Shown here piece after piece: positions 53,501-63,025 of a DNA stretch of 64,000 nt. This stretch comes from Heliocidaris tuberculata (Eukaryota; Echinodermata; Echinoidea; Camarodonta; Echinometridae). Positions within the stretch are counted from its first letter, which is position 1; the number at the start of each line of letters is the position of its first letter. Under the pieces are notes generated by a model. It made no database searches and was not told the origin of the DNA. It saw only the letters and a program-made list of their open reading frames with translations. Location: contig CM046836.1 in the NCBI GenBank assembly GCA_025618425.1, positions 10,701,004-10,765,003 of the forward strand, written 5' to 3'. A program made the translations under genes and the position numbers.

Positions 53501-55407
53501 CGGGGAGGGGGGAGGGGGAGGGGGGCTGGTGTTCTTTCATTTTCTTTTTTTTTAAAACTCTGTAATTAATGCAGTGCAGTTGATACGCTCCTCCTTATGA
53601 TTACTCGATTCTAGGACAACTACCCCCTAGACAACTACCCCCGGACAACTACCCCCCGGAAAACCACCCCCTGGACGACTACCCCCCTAGGACATCTACC
53701 CCCAGGACAACTACCCCCAGGACAACTACCCCCAGGACAATTACCCCCAGGACAATTTTTCCGGGGGTAGCTGTCCAGGGGGTAGTTGTTCGGGGGGTAG
53801 TTGTCCGGGGGGTAATTGTCCTGGGGGGTAGTTGTCCTGGGGGGTAGTTGTCCTAGGGGGTAGTTGTCCTGGGGGGTAGTTGTCCTAGGGGGGTAGTCGT
53901 CCAGGGGGTGGTTTTCCGGGGGGTGGTTGTCCGGGGGGTAATTGTCCAGGGGGTAGTTGTCCGGATACGTGATTACTCATCATACATAAATCCAGGGAGG
54001 TGGAAGGGGAGACACCTCCCTGTCTATCTAATACCAACTAGATTTAATAGGACTCATGTCTAGCCATGCGAGGACATCCATGCATCCTCCGGTCTAGTCT
54101 AGTTCTGGACTCTTTTTATTGATTTTTTTATTCGCCGACTATACTCGATAAGCTGAGTGATGGCGCGATCCCGAGAACCTGTTGGCCCCGAAAAAAAAGA
54201 TCGGGGCCAACAGGTTCTCGGGATCGCGCCATCGCGTATCGCGTATAGTCGGCGAATAAAAAAATCAATAAAAAGAGTCCAGAACTAGACTACCTCCGGT
54301 CGGACTCATGTTTGGTCGACCATTTTAATGTTGTATCAGCTAGTCCACCTCCGGTTTATTACTACATGCATGTATACCGCTACTTTCATGACTTTCATTT
54401 TTACTTTGTTATGCATATACATTTAAAAAAATTTTTTTTATCTCTTGTCAGCTTGCACCAAAATGTAATCGTTGTTTGTATGTACTCAAATAGAGTACCG
54501 AAGTGTGACGTCATACTGGCCAAGTTGTCAAGGTTGCTGGTTCTATTAATTTTGTGCTAACATTGGTGTGGTGATCACACCGGCGCCAAACACTGAATTC
54601 GCCCTGCCCTGGCAGCACTTTGCTTGAATCATATGGTTTTGTTGTTTGGAACTAGTATCCCGGACGAGCGAATATGACGTCAGCACTTCTATACTGTACT
54701 CTATACCCCAAGAAACTAAAGGCCACCGCTTACCTAACGATCGGTATGTGATCAGATTTCAGAAGAAAATGAAATATCATTTCACAAATTATTTCAAAAC
54801 GAAAAATATCTTTGATTGGGGGTCTGCATAATAGTCACAGAGAGAGTAAAATCGAAAATATGGTCTTTGCTGAGTTGTCTAGTCCGTGGAATCGCCAATC
54901 GGCTCCGAGTCGTAGTGATGTCAAAAAATCGTACCACTGCCTGTGATTTGAAACTAATTTTGCCCTTATTCCCTGTAGAAAGCTGACAGCTCACCAAAAC
55001 CCTATGTTTAGTATTGATATTACTTTTAAGAACCTGAACAGGGTAGATTTCATTAGTTAAAATGCCAATATTTAATGCCATAGCGATTTATTTCACATAT
55101 CGTATCGCAGACCAATCGTAAGGTGTGCGGTAGCCGCACAGGGCTCTCCAAAAGAACCCGTGGTGCTAGTCTAGTTTTCAGACTCAAAAATGCATCATAA
55201 GAATGTGGGGAGGGGGGGGGGGTAGGGTTTGGCCATTCTGTATTGAAAATCTTTTTAAATAAAAAAGTAATATATATATATGTATACATATTTCCTGATG
55301 AAGGCCTATGGCCGAAAATTCGAATTTTTTCCTCGTATACGGACTTTTTCATTCCCATCTTGTCTTGTTATTTAACTTCGCAAGTCCGAAGCAGAACTAT
55401 TTTACTT

Positions 55408-55469
<62 letters not shown>

Positions 55470-55475
55470 ATACAG

Positions 55476-55564
<89 letters not shown>

Positions 55565-58561
55565 CATATACATACATATATATACATACATATATCTGTA
55601 GAGAGAGAGAGAAAAAAAAAATAAAACCCTATACAAACATCTGGGATTCAACTGTTCAATGGTCTGAATTCTTAGACTAAATATGGCCCGTGATATCGAC
55701 TGGATGTTGAAGGTTACCCTCGCTTTGTAATTTTGTAAACAAAAAACAAAAACAAAAAACAAAAGCAAATTCTGGCTGCTCTGTCATACCACGGAGGTCT
55801 CTCTTCACCCCCCTGGTCATGCATACCATGGACCGAGGTCCATACATAGAGGGAGAAAGAGAGGGGGAGGGAGGGAGAAGGTAGAGGATAAGAGGTGGAG
55901 CAGGTGTCATCAAGGAATTATCACAGGACTGGAGTTACATCAAGGAGCTATCACAGATCTCCTTGAAAGGACCCAATCGCCTATGACATCGGTAAGTAAA
56001 TCAAAAGGGATGGTGCAGGCTATGATCGGGGGGGGGGGGGGGGGGGGTGCTACAACATGTAATTCATTTCTGTAAGTATTCATTTCTACAATATTTTACT
56101 TGACAATGTGCTTTATTCATTGAAATGTTGATTCATGTATTATTATTGGGCCCCCTCCCCCCTCCCCCCCTCCCCCCCCCCCTCATAGGTCGGAGGGACC
56201 GCATGCGCGTTCCCAAATCTCCGGTAAAGGGATATTTTTCGCGCGACAAAATCCGGCAAGCCCTGCCCGCGAATTCTAAAAAAAGGGGGTATATTTGACT
56301 TTTCACCCGGAGATTTCTTTCAAAAGGTTTTTTTTTTTAAATCCCTCTCTCTCTCTCTCGCTCTCTCTTTGGACTCCTGAGAAATTTAAAACGGGGGTTA
56401 TAAGATATCTTTTGAAAAGCAGAAACCTCATGTGCAAGTGCCTTCGTGTCGTAGACAACTTATATTTCATCATGTTATTGATGTTATCCCATTGTGATTC
56501 TAGTTGTACAAGTGATCATGGAAAGTAACAAAGTTGAAAACAGATTAACGGGCTAGGACTTACCATTATGAGGTTTTCATTTTGTTTGGTTTCTTAAGAC
56601 TGCATTGAGTTCTGAGATCCCATTTTGAACATTAAAAATCTCTCATAAAGTATTTACCTGAGATGGGGGGGGGGGGGGTGTCTGTTCAGAGATAGGGGGT
56701 TGGAATGAGAGCTCACCTGGGATAGGGGGTATATCTGTATATTGAGCACTGTTCCGAATTTAGGGGGGTTTCCAAGGGAGGAAAAGCCTGCGAAAAGCCC
56801 GCGAAGGGGGGGGGGGGGGTTCAGAAATTTTGGCAGTTCGGAGATAGGGGGTGCTTTCAAAGGGAGGGAACGAGCATATGCGTATCCTAAATAATACTGA
56901 GGGGGGGGGGGGGGGTTATTGAGTGAAATAAAAAAAAATCATTGGAAAAAAATGTGGGGGATGGATATACTGTAAAATTAGAAACTTTCGCGACATAAGA
57001 CTTTCAAGCGTATGACAGCCAGTAATTTAAAAGCTCCTGCTCAATAACATTTGTGAACTGCAATTCTTTCATGTTGTTTCAATTATGATTTATATCGCCG
57101 CATGAAACTTTCACGAATCTTGACCACTCGATATTTGCAAGTTTCATGACATGAAAATTTCTGGTTTTACAGTACTCCATTTTAGGATGGAAAACCAGCT
57201 GTTCTTCACCCAAAATTTGTGGGTAACCTAGCCTACTCTTATCTGCTTGTTGATGTGCTCATGCGTTCTTAGTAGGGATGTGGCCATTTGAAATAAAAAT
57301 ATATGAGCAGGCCGAGGGTATCGAAATTGATTGTGTTGACCTGCTAAAAATTTGACCTGAAAGAAACATTTGAAAAACATAACACACGGGAAAATACAGC
57401 GGACTTTTTTTTTTCAGAGCCTCAGCTGTGCGAGGTAGAATTACGCGAGGATTCATTCATTCATTCATTTATTTTCCTCTCATGGGGTGGAAACATCAAA
57501 GCAAAGGCTGGTTTCCATAGGGGTCCACCAACATAAAAAACATATTACAGATAAAAATGCATTTGAAATAATGAAATCATATAAGTACATTATAAATGAA
57601 TAATTAAAACTTACAGAGGGTAAAATGACAAATTCTTCTAAAAAGGAGGAATAAAAAAAAGAAGGCTAAATAAACGTAATCATGATTCATGAGCCCTGTT
57701 TATAACACAGACAAAATTCAGCATAAAATCATTTGAAATATTAAAAGATGCAAACACATAAACATATGAAAACAAACAAATAAGACATGAATTGAAAGGC
57801 AAGTGAAGATGTTGGGGGGGGGGGGGGGGAGTAGAGGAAAAGAAAGATCATTAACCATGTGCAGTATTTGGTCAGCCAATGTATGAATGGCTACTGCGTC
57901 TGGTAAAATAATAATTCATTTACCGGGAGTTTATTAATATGGATTTTAAAATTGTTGAATGACATACATGATGTAACTAGCTTTTCAATACTGTTCCAGA
58001 GTTTAGCACCTCTATATGATAATCGACGTTTACCATAATTGGTCTTAGGTTTATCTGATTTGTGAATTACCAGATCTAGTATTATATTTGCTTTCACGAT
58101 AGTTAAAAAAAGTTCGATATGCAAAAGGGACCAAGCTTATTGATAGCTTGAAACATTAAATGTGCTAAATGCTTGGAACGGCGTACGTTTAGGCGATCAA
58201 GCTTACATGTAAGTGATTCGTAAATATCATTTGAGGGAAACATATAATTCGTTTTCAAGACTATTCGCAGTGATCGATTGGGAAGAATTTGTATAGTTTG
58301 TCTTGATTTTGTTTCTGTGTGTTTCCCCATACAACACTAGCGTAATCAAAGCGAGATTGAATAATAGTCTTATAAAACAATAAAGATGTACGCCTATCGA
58401 TCAATGGTCTTGCTCTCTTTAGGAGATATATATAAACTTAACCATTTTCTTGGACAGAAATTCGATATGAGAGTTCCAGAGTAGGTTCTCGTCAATAACT
58501 AATCCTAAGTATTTACAGGAATGGATCCTATTTATTGTTTTGATCTAAATGCACATGACCC

Positions 58562-58635
<74 letters not shown>

Positions 58636-59374
58636 ATAAATAAATAAAAAAGAAATAATAATAAAATAATAACGCAACTACCAAATAATTCTTCTTTCTC
58701 TGGCACTAGCTTTCCCAATTCCATGATCTCACAGCGAAGTTAAAAGGTGGCGAAAAGAAAAGATTTTCAAAAAATCTTGAGAAGTGATGAAAGGTCTTCC
58801 AAATACCAACTCTAATCAAAATAATATCGACGACGAGAATAACAATAATCATCTATGCTTGAAACTTGACAAGGTCTGAAATGGAATTTGATATTTACAT
58901 GTAGTTTAATCTTACATGGATGAACGTATGTTTGTTATATTTGTGTCTGACCGTGTCTCCTTAATACGACGTAAGTTTGTTAAAATCTTACTGTTTATTT
59001 TCTTCTACAAGCACGTGGTTGCATGGGGGACCCATTGATCTTGCCCCCTCTTTTCCTGTTACTCGCCGTCAAGTGATGTTTGGTGGAGTGTTTTGACAGA
59101 AAGGTCAGTCACGCCTTCCACTCTTAGTTAACCAATCACATGCTTCTTTAAATGTAAGCGTGTGAGGTATGAGTGAGATTGACAGATTTCATTACGACTC
59201 TCGCCGGCCCATTCTCAATCTGTTTTTTTCTGAGCACGTGGTCATGGCCCAACCGATCTTCCGTCTTTTCCACCGTCCAGGGCGTGTCGGACTGTGCTTA
59301 CATGTATATCTCCTGTAGTTGTTGACTGTTGTTACTAAACCAGGGATGTGACCTCCCTGATTAAACCAATCAAT

Positions 59375-59409
<35 letters not shown>

Positions 59410-62267
59410 CTCCCTTGACTTGCAAACATACACCGTGGGAAATGGTATCGCATTGGGGAACGTAATTATGAACATGACTTTAGTATGCTTCCCGATCCCC
59501 AAGACATGATTGATATACCCAGGACTCCGCATGTCCCATTTTCATGCACTCTTTCTTTTAAATTTCATATCTTGCTCGTTTGGGAACTATGAATGATAAT
59601 ATTTGATATTCAAGACGGATTTCATAGTGGAGCATTTTTTTTTTCTTAAATCAATAATTATAGCCCTACTTAACGTACGCCGATGAATTGAGGGATGAGT
59701 AGGCATAATTTTTGAATACAGGCGCACTTTATACTGCCGATGCAATCTTTCGAGAAGAACATTGTACATTTAGACCTACACACAAATACACACACTCACG
59801 CAGTAACTCCTGCCGTGCGCCGTTTTGGCTAGTAGCTGCGCGCGCGCAACAACAACAAAAAATCATGCCGTTCTCCTTCGTCCGGACGATCAGCGTGCTA
59901 CCGCTTCCCCCCGCAGAATGGTATATATTTGTCCTTCTGCCGTTGTACGAGGAAAAGAGTCATGAAAGCGGTAGCCTGCGTCCCGCTGATCGTCCGCCCG
60001 CGCGTATTGGAGGATCCTCCGGTAGAACGCTAGGAATAATAAATATGCCTTCCCTAAGTCACCTAATACTTGATATGACCATAGATGATGATGATATGTA
60101 CTAGTGAAGAGTTGACTCATGTAAACAGAATAAAGCCTTTTGTTTGGTGATGAAAACATTTTATTGACTCTCCTACGAACTGGATGCATGTACAATCAAA
60201 TATGTGCTACAATTGATATGGGATGCATAATAAACTTTTTTGCATACATGTATGTGCCCTGCATTATTCCTTAATTTGGATTTTGCAGCGTTGCATACCA
60301 AATCTACAAACTGTATCATCCTAAAAATAAAGGAAATGTTGGAGTACCTGAGAAGCTTTGGTCATTTCTTCTTTCATCTTGGCTTCCCATTCTCTCCTCG
60401 ATGCAGCAAACTGAGCGCGCTCAGTTGCGAGAGCTTTCCGCTCCTCCATGCACTGTCCCATGATGCTTTGCTGTTCAGTCAAAACAGCATTCTATTAAAA
60501 AAAGACATACATGTACAAGTCACTTTTTATTATAATCATAATGCAATCAGAAGCACTCACTTGACTGGGTTAGCATTGAAAAGTGCCATGTGGGTTTGTA
60601 TCATGGCATAGTGCTTATGGATATGGCATTCTAGGATTTCTCGTGTCTCTAAATCCTGCAACCCCTTATATCTGGTAAATGTAGGAAGAACAGTCAAACC
60701 TGCTTAAGCGACCACCTGTATAGAAAGACCATAATTTTTGTTTCCCTTGAAAAGTAATTCTCATTGAAATGTTAGTTAAAGGAACCTGTTCATAAAGACC
60801 ACCTGCTCTTAAAGACCGCTTTTCTTGTCTCCCTTGAGCAGTCTTTATAGACAGGTTTCACTGTACTTTGATTGCTTGCAGCATTATGAACCTTAGTGGG
60901 TCTGACATCACATTTCTTCCCTCCTCCGTCATCTTCTGTAGGATGGTCAGCTTGTTCTGTTCCTACCACTACCACTACCACTACTACAATATAGGCCTAA
61001 TGTACCTTGGCTTGTTGCAGAGATGCTTGTTCTGCAGCCAGCTGGTCTGACATCACATTTCTTTCCTCCTCCGTCATCTTCTGTAGGTTGGTCAGCTTGT
61101 TCTGTTCCTACCACTACCACTACCACTACTACAATAGAGGCCTACATGTACCTTGGCTTGTTGCAGAGATGCTTGTTCTGCAGCCAGCTGGTCTGACATC
61201 ACATTTCTTTCCTCCTCCGTCATCTTCTGTAGGTTGGTCAGCTTGTTCTGTTCCTACCACTACCACTACCACTACTACAATATAGGCCTAATGTACCTTG
61301 GCTTGTTGCAGAGATGCTTGTTCTGCAGCCAGCTGGTCTGACATCACCTTTCTTTCCTCCTCCGTCATCTTCTGTAGGTTGGTCAGCTTGTTCTGTTCCT
61401 GACGTAATCGCCATCTATCCTGCATGAACCACAGTACAATTGGACATAGTTTGGTGAAAAGCTTTGACAGAGGTACAACATGAATATACCTTGATTAGGA
61501 CTACATGTACCACACGCTGTTTGATCAGACTACCACAGGATTTCGACAGAAATTCAATTTAAATTTTAATATTCAAAATATCAAGCTGCATCACACATGT
61601 TCCATATATTCTTGGAAATCACAATTTTGGGGCAATATTTGTTTCTGATCAGAAGGAATACTTTGTTAGGTACAAATTTTTGGGTGACTCTTGTGTAGGT
61701 GCTGTATCTTTATCACTTGAGATGCATGTAAATGAACCTCTAGGACAAGTATAAGGCAGAATTTATTTTTTTTTTTGTTCTCTTGACCAAGACAATACAT
61801 GAAATAATTTTAATCTTAAATATCAAACAACTTTTGAACCCTGTTTCATGGCACTATCAAGCATTGATATGCATGTTCAAGAGCTTCATTCCCAATACGT
61901 ACAGTATATGTAACTCTAAATTGTCATTTTTCACTTTCATATTGCTTGCAAAATTAAGTCTTAGTGATGGTATTTTAGTTCCTTATCTTTAAGATTTGAG
62001 GGCTCTTCGTAACCTCTTCCAGATGTCTGAAATGGTTGAACACTCCATAACAAAAGACTGGTGCATTACCTCATCTAGCTGTATGTTCTGCTCCTTGATG
62101 TGGGCTTCTAGTCGAGATACTGTGGCTTGTAACCGCTCTCGCTCCAAGCTCATGGTAGCCTCCTGCTCCTCCAGCCTTCTCTTCATCCTCTTTGTCTCCT
62201 CCTCCCTCTCTCTAACCTCCTGGAGACGGTTGTCAAGCTGGAATTGATGCTGGTCCGAAACCCTTCC
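47470..62267 (-). CDS. FBF1: FBF1-like distal appendage coiled-coil protein, 3' part (9 exons)
   Basis: Exons in transcript order: 62267-62070, 61419-61297, 61253-61152, 61107-61006, 60491-60348, 50575-50273, 49893-49737, 48848-48658 and 47547-47470. They join in one frame for 465 residues to TAG. Nearly all of it is Glu/Gln/Arg/Lys coiled coil ([38 protein letters not shown]). The run [19 protein letters not shown], then [20 protein letters not shown] and NQRSLE, resembles the end of the human FBF1 coiled coil as I remember it, and the final [17 protein letters not shown] matches the FBF1 C-terminus. Family knowledge: FBF1 sits at transition fibres/distal appendages of the centriole, gating ciliary entry. 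The N-terminus lies beyond 64000. The repeated 34-residue exons at 61.0-61.3 kb are unusual. The alternative is another centrosomal coiled-coil protein; the C-terminal motif makes FBF1 the better call. Confidence 0.82.
47935..48511. mobile_element. MITE, AGGGCAATCCAACC family
   Basis: Starts AGGGCAATCCAACCCTTG and ends GGTTGGATTGCCCT. Internally parallel to the 20654 element (GAAATCGGACAAAGAATAGG; TGACGTATTCATGGTCAACTC). Confidence 0.85.
48469..48592. repeat. 62-bp duplication of a MITE terminus plus flank
   Basis: CAAATTATTACAAAGGTTGG through AATTAAGAGTAT occurs at 48469 and again at 48531. The duplicated unit includes the MITE end and about 30 bp of flanking DNA. Confidence 0.88.
48658..48848 (-). 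CDS. FBF1: FBF1 exon h: Pro/Ser linker and C-terminal helix
   Basis: Acceptor TCACACAG, donor GAAAAG|GTAAAC; 191 nt completing the phase-1 codon and ending in phase 0. It encodes [19 protein letters not shown] and the helix [18 protein letters not shown]. The reading frame stays open upstream into the intron to 49122. Confidence 0.85.
48940..49126 (-). repeat. Diverged ~106-bp tandem repeat, open in frame with exon h
   Basis: Two copies of GAAATATGGC...GGAGG...TTGAAAGTA. On the - strand both translate, in the frame of exon h, to TFNL-x2-CF-x6-PPWD-x4-PYF. Confidence 0.75.
49385..49596. repeat. (GAT)n / (GGT)n microsatellite
   Basis: About 210 bases of GATGAT, GATGAG, then GGTGGT units in an FBF1 intron. 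Confidence 0.92.
49737..49893 (-). CDS. FBF1: FBF1 exon g: end of coiled coil
   Basis: Acceptor TTTTTCCTAG, donor CATA|GTAAGT; 157 nt, ending in phase 1. It encodes [20 protein letters not shown] then [18 protein letters not shown]. The Cys pair CQQC sits where the coiled coil ends. Confidence 0.87.
49894..50272 (-). other. FBF1 intron (379 bp)
   Basis: Short intron with nothing recognised. Confidence 0.75.
50273..50575 (-). CDS. FBF1: FBF1 exon f
   Basis: Acceptor TTGTCCAG, donor AAACAG|GTAAGA; 303 nt, phase 0. Encodes 101 residues of coiled coil including [19 protein letters not shown] and the FBF1-like [19 protein letters not shown] segment. The Gln/Leu-rich heptads make it the longest exon of the window's FBF1 part. 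Confidence 0.88.
51560..53235. repeat. Pyrimidine-rich region with a ~950-bp-spaced direct repeat
   Basis: AAAAGCTTTTCATGT, poly-G or GGGGAAGGGG, GTCTTACT, ACCCTCCGA and TTCCTCAGTGCACTTTTC occur in the same order at about 51566-51650 and 52518-52645. T/C-rich TCTCTCGATCT-type repeats follow each. Confidence 0.78.
51580..51607. repeat. Poly-G run
   Basis: About 28 consecutive G in the FBF1 intron; reported length is uncertain. Confidence 0.85.
53598..53978. mobile_element. Palindromic GGACAACTACCCCC minisatellite bounded by 9-bp duplication
   Basis: About ten ~15-bp units of GACAACTACCCCC are followed, after a short spacer, by about thirteen in the inverse orientation (GGGGGTAGTTGTCC). The block 53607-53969 is flanked by perfect TGATTACTC repeats (53598-53606, 53970-53978). 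Its ends GATTCTAGGACAAC and GTTGTCCGGATACG are imperfectly inverted. Confidence 0.85.
54086..54301. mobile_element. 198-bp near-perfect foldback with 9-bp target duplication
   Basis: The element 54095-54292 has TAGTCTAGTTCTGGACTC ends and arms of about 90 bp nearly identical to each other. It is flanked by CCTCCGGTC on both sides (54086-54094, 54293-54301). The centre is an A8 loop. Confidence 0.9.
55206..55221. repeat. Poly-G run
   Basis: G-rich run AGGGGGGGGGGG in the FBF1 intron. Confidence 0.8.
55411..55600. repeat. (TA)n tract
   Basis: About 190 bases of TA dinucleotides with a few ACATG interruptions; able to form cruciforms. Flanking (GA)n at 55599-55611. Confidence 0.93.
56028..56047. 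repeat. Poly-G run
   Basis: About 19 consecutive G, one of several in this intron (others near 56668, 56806, 56902 and 57812). Confidence 0.85.
56968..57174. mobile_element. MITE with TACTGTAAAA termini
   Basis: Starts TACTGTAAAATTAGAAACTTTC and ends AAATTTCTGGTTTTACAGTA, about 207 bp. Resembles the TACTGTATAAG family in its first seven bases and TTTCGCGA motif. Confidence 0.8.
57449..58545 (-). mobile_element. Decayed 5'-truncated LINE (reverse transcriptase C-terminus)
   Basis: On the - strand, fragments [87 protein letters not shown] and [20 protein letters not shown] match the thumb and C-terminal region of CR1/jockey-type reverse transcriptases. They lie in shifted frames (breaks near 58415 and 58340), so it is dead. 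The 3' end carries an (AATG)n tail (57449-57472). Confidence 0.88.
57809..57829. repeat. Poly-G run
   Basis: About 16 consecutive G in the LINE-derived 3' region. Confidence 0.8.
58562..58635. repeat. (AAT)n microsatellite
   Basis: About 25 AAT units next to the 5' truncation point of the LINE. Confidence 0.93.
59379..59408. repeat. Poly-C run
   Basis: About 29 consecutive C. Length uncertain. Confidence 0.88.
59877..60035. repeat. CpG-rich inverted-repeat element
   Basis: CGGACGATCAGCG...CTACCGCTT and AAGCGGTAG...CGCTGATCGTCCG are inverted about 80 bp apart, ending CCGGTAGAACGC. GGCGTTCTACCGACGG at 51092 resembles this end in the other orientation. Confidence 0.55.
60348..60491 (-). CDS. 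FBF1: FBF1 exon e
   Basis: Acceptor TTTAATAG, donor TCTCAG|GTACTC; 144 nt, phase 0. It encodes [18 protein letters not shown] then [20 protein letters not shown], a charged coiled coil. The next exon is about 9.8 kb away. Confidence 0.85.
60690..60865. mobile_element. MITE, ACAGTCAAACCTG termini
   Basis: Starts ACAGTCAAACCTGCTTAAGC and ends GACAGGTTTCACTGTA, with AAAGACC/GACCACCTG motifs in both halves. About 176 bp. Confidence 0.75.
60898..60962 (-). pseudogene. Truncated copy of the FBF1 repeat exon
   Basis: On the - strand it starts GAACAGAACAAGCTGACC like exons c and d, but homology stops after ATGTCAGAC. The frame then runs to TGA at about 60862. It lacks the GTACAT donor, so it is probably not spliced. 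Confidence 0.75.
61006..61107 (-). CDS. FBF1: FBF1 exon d (tandem 34-aa unit)
   Basis: 102 nt, phase 0, with the same splice-site sequences as exon c and separated from it by a 44-nt intron. Encodes the same [11 protein letters not shown]...LQQAK unit. A further copy (60898-60962) is truncated. Confidence 0.7.
61152..61253 (-). CDS. FBF1: FBF1 exon c (tandem 34-aa unit)
   Basis: 102 nt, phase 0, acceptor GTGGTAG and donor CCAAG|GTACAT. Nearly identical to the body of exon b (one visible change, K to N, after EEER). Separated from exon b by a 43-nt intron. It could be a spliced repeat exon or a non-spliced duplicate; the frame and both splice sites are intact. Confidence 0.7.
61297..61419 (-). 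CDS. FBF1: FBF1 exon b (repeat unit with unique leader)
   Basis: Acceptor ATGCAG; donor CCAAG|GTACAT; 123 nt, phase 0. It has a 7-residue leader DRWRLRQ, then the 34-residue unit that starts [18 protein letters not shown] and ends ASLQQAK. Confidence 0.85.
61420..62069 (-). other. FBF1 intron
   Basis: 650-bp AT-rich intron. Nothing further recognised. Confidence 0.75.
62070..62267 (-). CDS. FBF1: FBF1 exon a (first in window)
   Basis: On the - strand the acceptor is CCTTTAG and the donor GATGAG|GTAATG; 198 nt, phase 0. It encodes [20 protein letters not shown] then [17 protein letters not shown], a continuous coiled coil. No further upstream exon was recognised between 62268 and 64000. Confidence 0.85.
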
Positions 62268-62859
62268 CTAAAGGATTGATATGATCCCATTCCTTTACTC
62301 ATACTACACTGTATGGTCAGGGGTCCTAAAGCTACGCAGGTCCTAAAGCTACGCACTCCACAAATACGCGCAATGTGACGCGTTCAATGCGCCAAACTTT
62401 TGGTGTGACTGAGCAACAAGATTATCATTTACGTTTGCCAAAAAAAATTAGTATTTTTCTTTTATTGTTGAGATATTATCATTATTTGGAAATCGGGGTG
62501 AAATTCGCATTAGTCAGCTTCAAAATCAAGATTTGCATTCATTTATTATGTGTACACAGCTTTCGGACTCTTTCATTTTTTCGACCAAATTCGACGCGGG
62601 TATCGACATCGACTTGAAAATTAATGTTACTGTTATTGGTCCACCATAATTTTCTCAGGGAATTAATTTAAGAGTATGTACAAACCTGTAGAACCAAGAT
62701 ATATGAAAGAAATTCGCATTAATTGTTGAAAAAAATGACTTTATAGCTGCTGGAAACAAAGTGCTTAGTATCATACTATGCACTTTAATGTTTTCACTCA
62801 CTGGTGCACAAATTCTATTATACCGGCTTTAGCCTCACAGCCCTGATAAGGTGGTGGGC

Positions 62860-63025
62860 CATTTAAGGAATGATTTCCTACCTGGACACATCTACATGTA
62901 CCTCACTTGGGTCTAAGGTGGCAAAGGTAGATTTATGTGTTGTTAAAGGACATTTGTGCTATGGCAGGGATTTGAACCCTGCATCTTCCACTCCATGGGT
63001 CATTGACTCAGGCCTGTGAATGGGG
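62860..63025 (-). mobile_element. tRNA-derived SINE-like sequence
   Basis: On the - strand GAGTCAATGACCCATGGAG, a B-box GGGTTCAAATCCC and a TTTAACAACAC tail follow each other. The head is too degenerate for a tRNA gene. Confidence 0.6.

Larger units (their letters stand above)
50576..60347 (-). other. FBF1 intron of 9.8 kb
   Basis: Between exons e and f. Contains pyrimidine-rich duplications (51.5-53.2 kb), the minisatellite palindrome (53.6 kb), a foldback (54.1 kb), (TA)n (55.4 kb), many poly-G/C runs, a CG-rich TIR-like element pair (51.09 and 59.88 kb), a decayed LINE (57.4-58.5 kb) and (AAT)n (58.56 kb). No exon recognised. Confidence 0.8.
60492..61005 (-). other. FBF1 intron with MITE and truncated exon copy
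   Basis: 514-bp intron containing a MITE (60690-60865) and a fourth, broken copy of the 34-residue repeat exon (60898-60962). Confidence 0.75.
60898..61398 (-). repeat. ~146-bp tandem array of exon plus 43-44-nt intron
   Basis: Three full units and one partial, each a 102-nt exon body and a 43-44-nt intron made largely of GTAGTG units. Offsets are 145 and 146 bp. Copies differ at only a few positions. Confidence 0.9.

Noticed and set aside
55243..55768. Ile/Tyr repeat frames on both strands
   Set aside because: Translations of the (TA)n tract.
57891..58330. Two ordinary small genes on the - strand
   Set aside because: Their sequences are shifted-frame fragments of a LINE reverse transcriptase.
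60898..60962. Fourth FBF1 repeat exon
   Set aside because: Homology ends before the donor site and the frame meets a stop, so it was called a truncated copy.
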